Shown here one piece after another: positions 60,309 through 64,000 of a DNA stretch of 64,000 nt. A program made the translations under genes and the position numbers. Location of the stretch: the NCBI GenBank assembly GCA_041741155.1, contig JBGSKO010000151.1, forward strand, positions 1-64,000, given 5' to 3'. The notes under the pieces were generated by a model. That model worked only from the letters and a program-made list of their open reading frames with translations. It was not told where the DNA came from and ran no database searches. Source of the DNA: M3007 sp041741155. Lineage in GTDB: Bacteria > Bacteroidota > Bacteroidia > Chitinophagales > Saprospiraceae. Numbering within the stretch: the stretch's first letter is position 1; each line of letters opens with the position of its first letter.

Positions 60309-60992
60309 ATGAAACGTTTCTTTACTACTCTGCTGCTGCTCGTCAGCTTCTCTGCCTTTCTTTCTGCTCAATCCACCTTCAGCGTAAGCTCCACGGAAGT
60401 GTGGACTATTGCTCCGCATCAAATACCCGACGTCGAAGGGCACTTCACAATCACGAATACCACCAATGCCATGCAGACTATCCGCTGGACGCGTTCTATT
60501 ATGAACATCACCAACGGTTGCGAAACGCAGGTTTGCGATATAAACCTGTGCTACCTCGCGTCGGTCAGCACCCGTACGTTCGATTTGGCTGCAAATGCCT
60601 CGGGAAGTATCATCATGCACTTTCTCAACTGGGACAGCATCGTAGGCGCGTCCGGCGTGATCCGGCTCACAATGTCCAATGTAAACGTTCCCGCAGACTC
60701 CGTTACGGTTACCTACCTCTTCTCTTCTCCGCTTTCCAGCACGGACAACCCGTTGCCGACAGCCAATGTGAAAGTATTCCCGAACCCGACAGTGGACTAT
60801 TTCCAACTGGAAAATGCCGATGCAGTTAGCAGTATCCGCCTCCTTTCCCTGGACAGCCGCGAGGTGGCGCGTTTCACCGCTAACCCGGGCGAGCGCTACT
60901 CTATCGCACAGCAACCTGCCGGCACCTATATCATGGTGTTGGAAGACCAGCAAGGTCGCGCATTCCAGGCGGCGGAAATCGTGAAGCGATAA
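60309..60992 (+). CDS. Small secreted protein with T9SS type A sorting domain
   Basis: This 227-residue protein has a signal peptide (MKRFFTTLLLLVSFSAFLSAQ) and a 130-residue beta-rich region that I do not recognise (FTITNTTNAMQTIRWTRSI; a Cys pair in CETQVCDINLC). The C-terminal T9SS sorting domain follows (VKVFPNPTVDYFQLENADAV; GTYIMVLEDQQGRAFQAAEIVKR). The start at 60309 is chosen because it gives a clean signal peptide. It is divergent from the thioredoxin-fold gene, so these T9SS genes may share regulation. A strong terminator follows. Confidence 0.88.
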   Translation: MKRFFTTLLLLVSFSAFLSAQSTFSVSSTEVWTIAPHQIPDVEGHFTITNTTNAMQTIRWTRSIMNITNGCETQVCDINLCYLASVSTRTFDLAANASGSIIMHFLNWDSIVGASGVIRLTMSNVNVPADSVTVTYLFSSPLSSTDNPLPTANVKVFPNPTVDYFQLENADAVSSIRLLSLDSREVARFTANPGERYSIAQQPAGTYIMVLEDQQGRAFQAAEIVKR

Positions 60993-61009
60993 TACCGTCC
61001 GACGGCCAC

Positions 61010-61047
61010 AAAAAAGTCCGCGTTGCGCAGCAACGCGGACTTTTTTT
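61010..61047 (+). terminator. Terminator after the small T9SS protein gene
   Basis: A perfect 17-bp stem (AAAAAAGTCCGCGTTGC with its complement, loop GCA) ends in seven T. It lies 18 nt after the stop codon, and its A-rich left arm could also act on the opposite strand. Confidence 0.92.
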
Positions 61048-61050
61048 ATT

Positions 61051-61212
61051 TAAGTGCCGAGACTGAATTAATTGATAATTGAAACTCGGTCTTTCTAAGC
61101 AATACTTCGTTATTTTTTTCAGCCGTAGCGCTGCTATGACTTCAAAAAATGCCTTGTCTTGCTCCAAAATCCCTTCGCTTCATTTTATCAATTAATTCAG
61201 TCTCGGCACTTA
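61051..61212. repeat. 162-nt palindromic element with 28-bp perfect inverted ends
   Basis: Perfect inverted arms (61051-61078 and 61185-61212) begin TAAGTGCCGAGACTGAATTA and flank a 106-nt interior with no reading frame. The right end contains the complete TAA stop codon of the following oxidoreductase (61212-61210, minus strand). The left end lies 3 nt after a terminator. The design is that of a miniature inverted-repeat element. Confidence 0.88.
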
Positions 61213-61929
61213 TCCGTACAACTCATAGTGTATTTGCGCGCGGTCGTAGCCCAATTTAACCAGCAGGTTGGCCACCGCCTCGTCTATCATATTGCTCCAG
61301 CCGCAGAGGTAGAAGGCCACATCGGGGCGTTTGTCGGCGTAATGTTCCAGATAAATTTGATGCACATATCCCCGGTAGCCACCCCAGTCGGGCTGGCGGG
61401 AAAGGGCTGCGTCGTACCGGAAGCCTTGTAATGTGCGGGCAAGTTCCTCAAACTCGGCTCGGTACAGGATGTCGGCTTCGTTGCGGGTACCGAAGATGAG
61501 GTGGATGTTCCGGTGTGGCTTGTTCGTCTGTTGCAGGTCGCGTAGCATACTGCGAAACGGCGCCACGCCCGTACCCGTGCAGATCAGCACCAGGTCTTTT
61601 TCGATATTTTCCGGCAAACAAAAGGTGCCCTCCGGGCCCTTCCAGCGCAGACTGCTGCCTTCCCGTACCTCGTCAAAAAGATAGCGTGTAGCCAAGCCAT
61701 CAGGCGCCCGTACAATACAGAGCTCAAGCAGGTCGTCTGCCGGCGCACTGGCGATAGAGTAGCTGCGCCACCGTTGCAGACGTTTTTCGCCCACGGGCAG
61801 GTCCATGGTGATGAATTGTCCGGCCCGGAAATCCGGGCGCTCGGCATCCGGGGTTTCCAGCCAGAAGCGGCGCACGGTCGGGGAGGCCTGCTCTATTTTT
61901 GTGACGATGCTGTTGTACCAGATAGGCAT
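61210..61929 (-). CDS. Ferredoxin-NADP reductase-like FAD oxidoreductase
   Basis: This 239-residue protein has the FNR fold: WRSYSIASAPADDLLELCIVR (FAD, RxYS), GTGVAPFRSMLRDL (NADP-binding glycine region) and the C-terminal YLCGWSNMIDEAVANLLVKLGYDRAQIHYELYG. It should transfer electrons between NAD(P)H and a small redox carrier. It may be a subunit of a larger system; no partner is adjacent. Its TAA stop lies within the end of an inverted-repeat element, so an insertion may have set the present C-terminus, which nonetheless looks complete. Confidence 0.88.
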   Translation of the reverse strand: MPIWYNSIVTKIEQASPTVRRFWLETPDAERPDFRAGQFITMDLPVGEKRLQRWRSYSIASAPADDLLELCIVRAPDGLATRYLFDEVREGSSLRWKGPEGTFCLPENIEKDLVLICTGTGVAPFRSMLRDLQQTNKPHRNIHLIFGTRNEADILYRAEFEELARTLQGFRYDAALSRQPDWGGYRGYVHQIYLEHYADKRPDVAFYLCGWSNMIDEAVANLLVKLGYDRAQIHYELYG

Positions 61930-61957
61930 GGATGGATTTGGCGATTCAGGTCATTTT

Positions 61958-62776
61958 TTAGTTTGTGCCTTCCGGATTCCGGTCTTCCGGGTCAATTTCC
62001 GGTTCGGGCAGAAGTTCCGGATCAGATTGCGGTTCAATCTGCGGTTCCGCTTCCGGTTGCGCTTCGGGCTGCAGTTCGGGTTCCGGCTCAATCTGCGGTT
62101 CCGGCTGTGGGTTATTCTCCACGACCGGCGCTGCCGAGATTTGCACACCGTGTTTTTTCAGGTACTCCTGCACGGCATCCTGAATATCATTCGCCATAGC
62201 CGCTTTGTCGTTTTGGCGGGTCACCTCGGCCCAGCGGTTGTTTTCGCCGGCCATGATACCTTCGGTGCGCGTCACCAATTTGGAATAGGCGCTTTCGCTC
62301 GACAGGTCGGCGTAATCTCCGCTTTTACCCATGAAATACGAAAATTCCTGGCGGAGTTGTTCAGCAGTCATGCGGTAGTCAATGTAATGCTCCTGGCTTT
62401 TGTGCAGTGAATTGAGTCCCTCCAGGATAGCGATAGCCACACCTGCCGCACCGACGAATAATTTGATGGCAAGGTCAAAGTACACGTTGTTTTGTCCGTC
62501 GCCAAAGTTCATGCCGATGAGGCCTACGAGGAATGGTATAGCCGCCGACAGAATGATGACCCATCGACGGGAGTTCGCCCATTGCTTCTTGAAAAAACCA
62601 CTTTTATTGTCGTACCACGTGATCTGGTCGCCCAAACGATTGATCAAAAAATTGCCAAAGTGCGGAGGAGCGTCGGATGTGGCGGCAAGGTATACGCGCA
62701 ACATTTTGATGGGATCGTACCCGTCTGCTTTGCCGGCAGGTGTTTCGGAGGTCGGTGTGACGGTCGGGTTGGGCAT
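61958..62776 (-). CDS. DUF4231/SLATT-like two-helix membrane protein with Pro/Glu tail
   Basis: This 272-residue protein has two hydrophobic helices (WVIILSAAIPFLVGLIGM near 70-88; LAIKLFVGAAGVAIAILEGL near 100-120). A helical region follows with DYRMTAEQLRQEFSYFMG and LVTRTEGIMAGENNRWAE, matching the SLATT/DUF4231 arrangement. The last 70 residues are a low-complexity tail of PEPQIEPEPELQPE-like repeats. SLATT domains are proposed pore effectors in nucleotide-signalling immunity, but stand-alone DUF4231 proteins are widespread and uncharacterised. No nucleotide cyclase of the CD-NTase type is adjacent. Confidence 0.72.
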   Translation of the reverse strand: MPNPTVTPTSETPAGKADGYDPIKMLRVYLAATSDAPPHFGNFLINRLGDQITWYDNKSGFFKKQWANSRRWVIILSAAIPFLVGLIGMNFGDGQNNVYFDLAIKLFVGAAGVAIAILEGLNSLHKSQEHYIDYRMTAEQLRQEFSYFMGKSGDYADLSSESAYSKLVTRTEGIMAGENNRWAEVTRQNDKAAMANDIQDAVQEYLKKHGVQISAAPVVENNPQPEPQIEPEPELQPEAQPEAEPQIEPQSDPELLPEPEIDPEDRNPEGTN

Positions 62777-62878
62777 GGTTTTGCTGTTGAAGGGTGAATG
62801 AATCGGACAATTTCAGGCCGAAATGTAATACGTTTGTTTGCAATAAATCCGAAAATTCCCGGGCAAAACGCATTGCAC

Positions 62879-62955
62879 ACTACTGGACATTTTTGGAACG
62901 AGACCTTCCAGGTTTTCAAAACCTGGAAGGTCTCGTTCCAAAAATGTCCAGTAGT
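62879..62955. repeat. 77-nt near-perfect palindrome (two 38-bp arms, 1-nt spacer)
   Basis: The left arm (62879-62916) and right arm (62918-62955) are perfect complements around a single C. The inner part (AGACCTTCCAGGTTTT and complement) resembles the yceI terminator stem. It can extrude as a cruciform or form a very stable RNA hairpin. It lies between the DUF4231 and GHMP kinase genes. Confidence 0.9.
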
Positions 62956-62996
62956 ATGGACGCATTGTCTTGTATTGATTTTCCCGCCTGCTTTTT

Positions 62997-63914
62997 TTAC
63001 AACACCATTTCTCCGTACTGCATACAGGTCTCAAATCCTTTTTGCTGAAAATACCGCACCATGTCGGCGGGTGCTTCGGTGCCGGCGGCCAAAACAAAAT
63101 CGCCGCCCCAGGCGCCGAGGCTTTTGACCACGCCGGGAAAATCGCCGAAGAACAAGTCCTGTGCGCGGGGCAGGTCGAGTGCACGGCCAATGAGCCGCTC
63201 GTGTTCGAGCAGGATTTCACAAAAATCAGCCAGGTTTTGTGCGCGCAGGCATTGGAGGGTCAGGTCGGACACCGCATTGATGAGGCCGGAGTTGCCTTGG
63301 GCGCGTTCGCGATACCTGCGGATACCTGCGCGGCTGTCCTGCTTTTTTCCAAGAAAAACAAAAAACAACTGGTCGGCAAACGGCGGCGAAAAGTCCACGC
63401 GCTCCGCGTGTGGAACGTCGCCATCAAGGTGGTAGAGCAGCGGCCCGTCGGCGAAAGCGCAAGCAATATCATAGCCGGATCCGCCGAGGGTTTCGAACAG
63501 TACGCGATACGGATCGGCTGTGGCCCAACGGCCCAGTGCAGCAATGAGTGTGCTGCTGGTACCAAGCCCCCAGGCGCGCGGAAAGTCGGTGCGGGTGTGC
63601 GCGGACCAGCCGGTTTGGCCATCGAGAAATTGCGGATTTTGCCGCCGGCAGGCCTGGAGCATCTGCTGGAGGCGTTGCGCAGTATGCTCGCCGCTCGTGT
63701 GCAGCAGGTGGAGATCGGGCAGGGAAAAAGTCGCCTCGAACCAGGTTGTTCCCGATTCATCGGTACTGATCCAGTGCAGGATTCCCGGATCGCCGGGCGC
63801 CACCACCAGCGTTTGTCCAAAGCGCACCGGCAGGGCCAGCGTCAAGGCGCCGTCGAGCACGGCGTATTCGCCCGTGAGCAGGAGTTTGCCGTGTGCGCGG
63901 AGGATTGTATGCAT
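62997..63914 (-). CDS. GYDIA-type GHMP kinase
   Basis: This 305-residue kinase has the GHMP motifs: GKLLLTGEYAVLDGALTLALPV (N-terminal), AWGLGTSSTLIAAL (phosphate loop) and GSGYDIACAFADGPLLYHL, the GYDIA segment that names the subfamily. A mevalonate-type substrate is typical, because many Bacteroidota make isoprenoids through mevalonate; no pathway gene is adjacent, so the exact step is open. The start codon lies directly against a CTCAACC array. The gene is near the window edge but complete. Confidence 0.9.
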   Translation of the reverse strand: MHTILRAHGKLLLTGEYAVLDGALTLALPVRFGQTLVVAPGDPGILHWISTDESGTTWFEATFSLPDLHLLHTSGEHTAQRLQQMLQACRRQNPQFLDGQTGWSAHTRTDFPRAWGLGTSSTLIAALGRWATADPYRVLFETLGGSGYDIACAFADGPLLYHLDGDVPHAERVDFSPPFADQLFFVFLGKKQDSRAGIRRYRERAQGNSGLINAVSDLTLQCLRAQNLADFCEILLEHERLIGRALDLPRAQDLFFGDFPGVVKSLGAWGGDFVLAAGTEAPADMVRYFQQKGFETCMQYGEMVL

Positions 63915-63992
63915 GGTTGAGGGGGTTGAGAAAGGTTGAGAAGGTTGAGGGGGTTGAGGAAGGTTGAGGGGGTTGAGAAGGTTGAGGGGTGA
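63915..63992. repeat. CTCAACC short tandem array abutting the GHMP kinase start codon
   Basis: On the sense (minus) strand, eight or so units of 9-10 nt ending CTCAACC run directly into the ATG with no spacer (CTCAACC-ATG). The array reaches almost to the window edge, so its full length and any upstream promoter are not known. Confidence 0.92.
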
Positions 63993-64000
63993 TTAGCTAA

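Noticed and set aside
63915..64000. CRISPR-like array at the window end
   Set aside because: The units are 9-10 nt and contiguous with no unique spacers. They match the AACC-type arrays found elsewhere in the window.

Overview
The window looks like chromosomal DNA of a Bacteroidota bacterium, most likely a Saprospiria-type lineage (class level is inference). The evidence is: four secreted proteins with type IX secretion (T9SS) C-terminal sorting domains; a GYDIA-type GHMP kinase; a Bacteroidota-style -7 promoter box (TAnnTTTG, best cases with TTG 17-20 nt upstream) before many genes; almost no Shine-Dalgarno sequences; and a GC content by eye in the mid-50s percent. Coding density is high, with 55 genes or gene remnants. 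No rRNA, tRNA, CRISPR array or intact prophage is visible.

Layout. 1-3.5 kb: a lipoprotein, a di-haem cytochrome c peroxidase, pyrH and exonuclease III. 3.7-11 kb: recQ, a PrsW protease, the rpsF-rpsR-rplI operon with its terminator, and alaS. 11-18.5 kb: a lone Opp/Dpp-type permease, a T9SS type B protein with a PKD domain, a 141-nt palindrome, a malQ with an odd in-frame insertion, and a glycosyltransferase. 18.6-24 kb: an ECF sigma factor, a CNNM/CBS/CorC membrane protein, bcp, yqeY-lptB and a conserved orphan. 24-27.4 kb is accessory: an unrecognised secreted protein, tandem hairpins, a REP-associated tyrosine transposase (RAYT) between inverted REP-like repeats, and a 5'-truncated, frameshifted DUF4143-type ATPase. 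27.4-34.6 kb: ALDH7, pirin, a Crp-family regulator, an acyltransferase, a MoxR ATPase, a LETM1-like protein, an OmpA lipoprotein and frr. 34.8-39 kb is a signalling block: a GAF/PP2C phosphatase, a biotin carrier protein and a TPR-linked adenylate cyclase. 39-41 kb: a relatively AT-rich overlapping pair, an SMC/OLD-like ATPase and a small acidic-motif partner, the best candidate for a little-described (possibly defence) system. 41-48.9 kb: kynU, lepA, yceI, a double-OmpA protein, a sigma-54 activator without a DNA-binding domain, and queA. 48.9-53.5 kb: a second, unrelated RAYT flanked by three identical 31-bp REPs, then dnaE. 53.5-64 kb: alkD, a CAP protein, DinB, three T9SS type A cargo proteins (M4 peptidase, thioredoxin-fold protein, small protein), a ferredoxin-NADP reductase-like protein, a DUF4231/SLATT-like membrane protein and the GHMP kinase.

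The most unusual non-coding structure is a set of AACC-containing short tandem arrays (units such as AACCYTCT or CTCAACC). Four of them lie directly in front of start codons (exoA, ALDH7, pirin, GHMP kinase), always with the pyrimidine-rich strand as the sense strand. Large perfect palindromes and two independent RAYT/REP families make this a chromosome rich in small, probably mobile, repeats. All functional calls come from reading motifs in the sequence. No database search was run.
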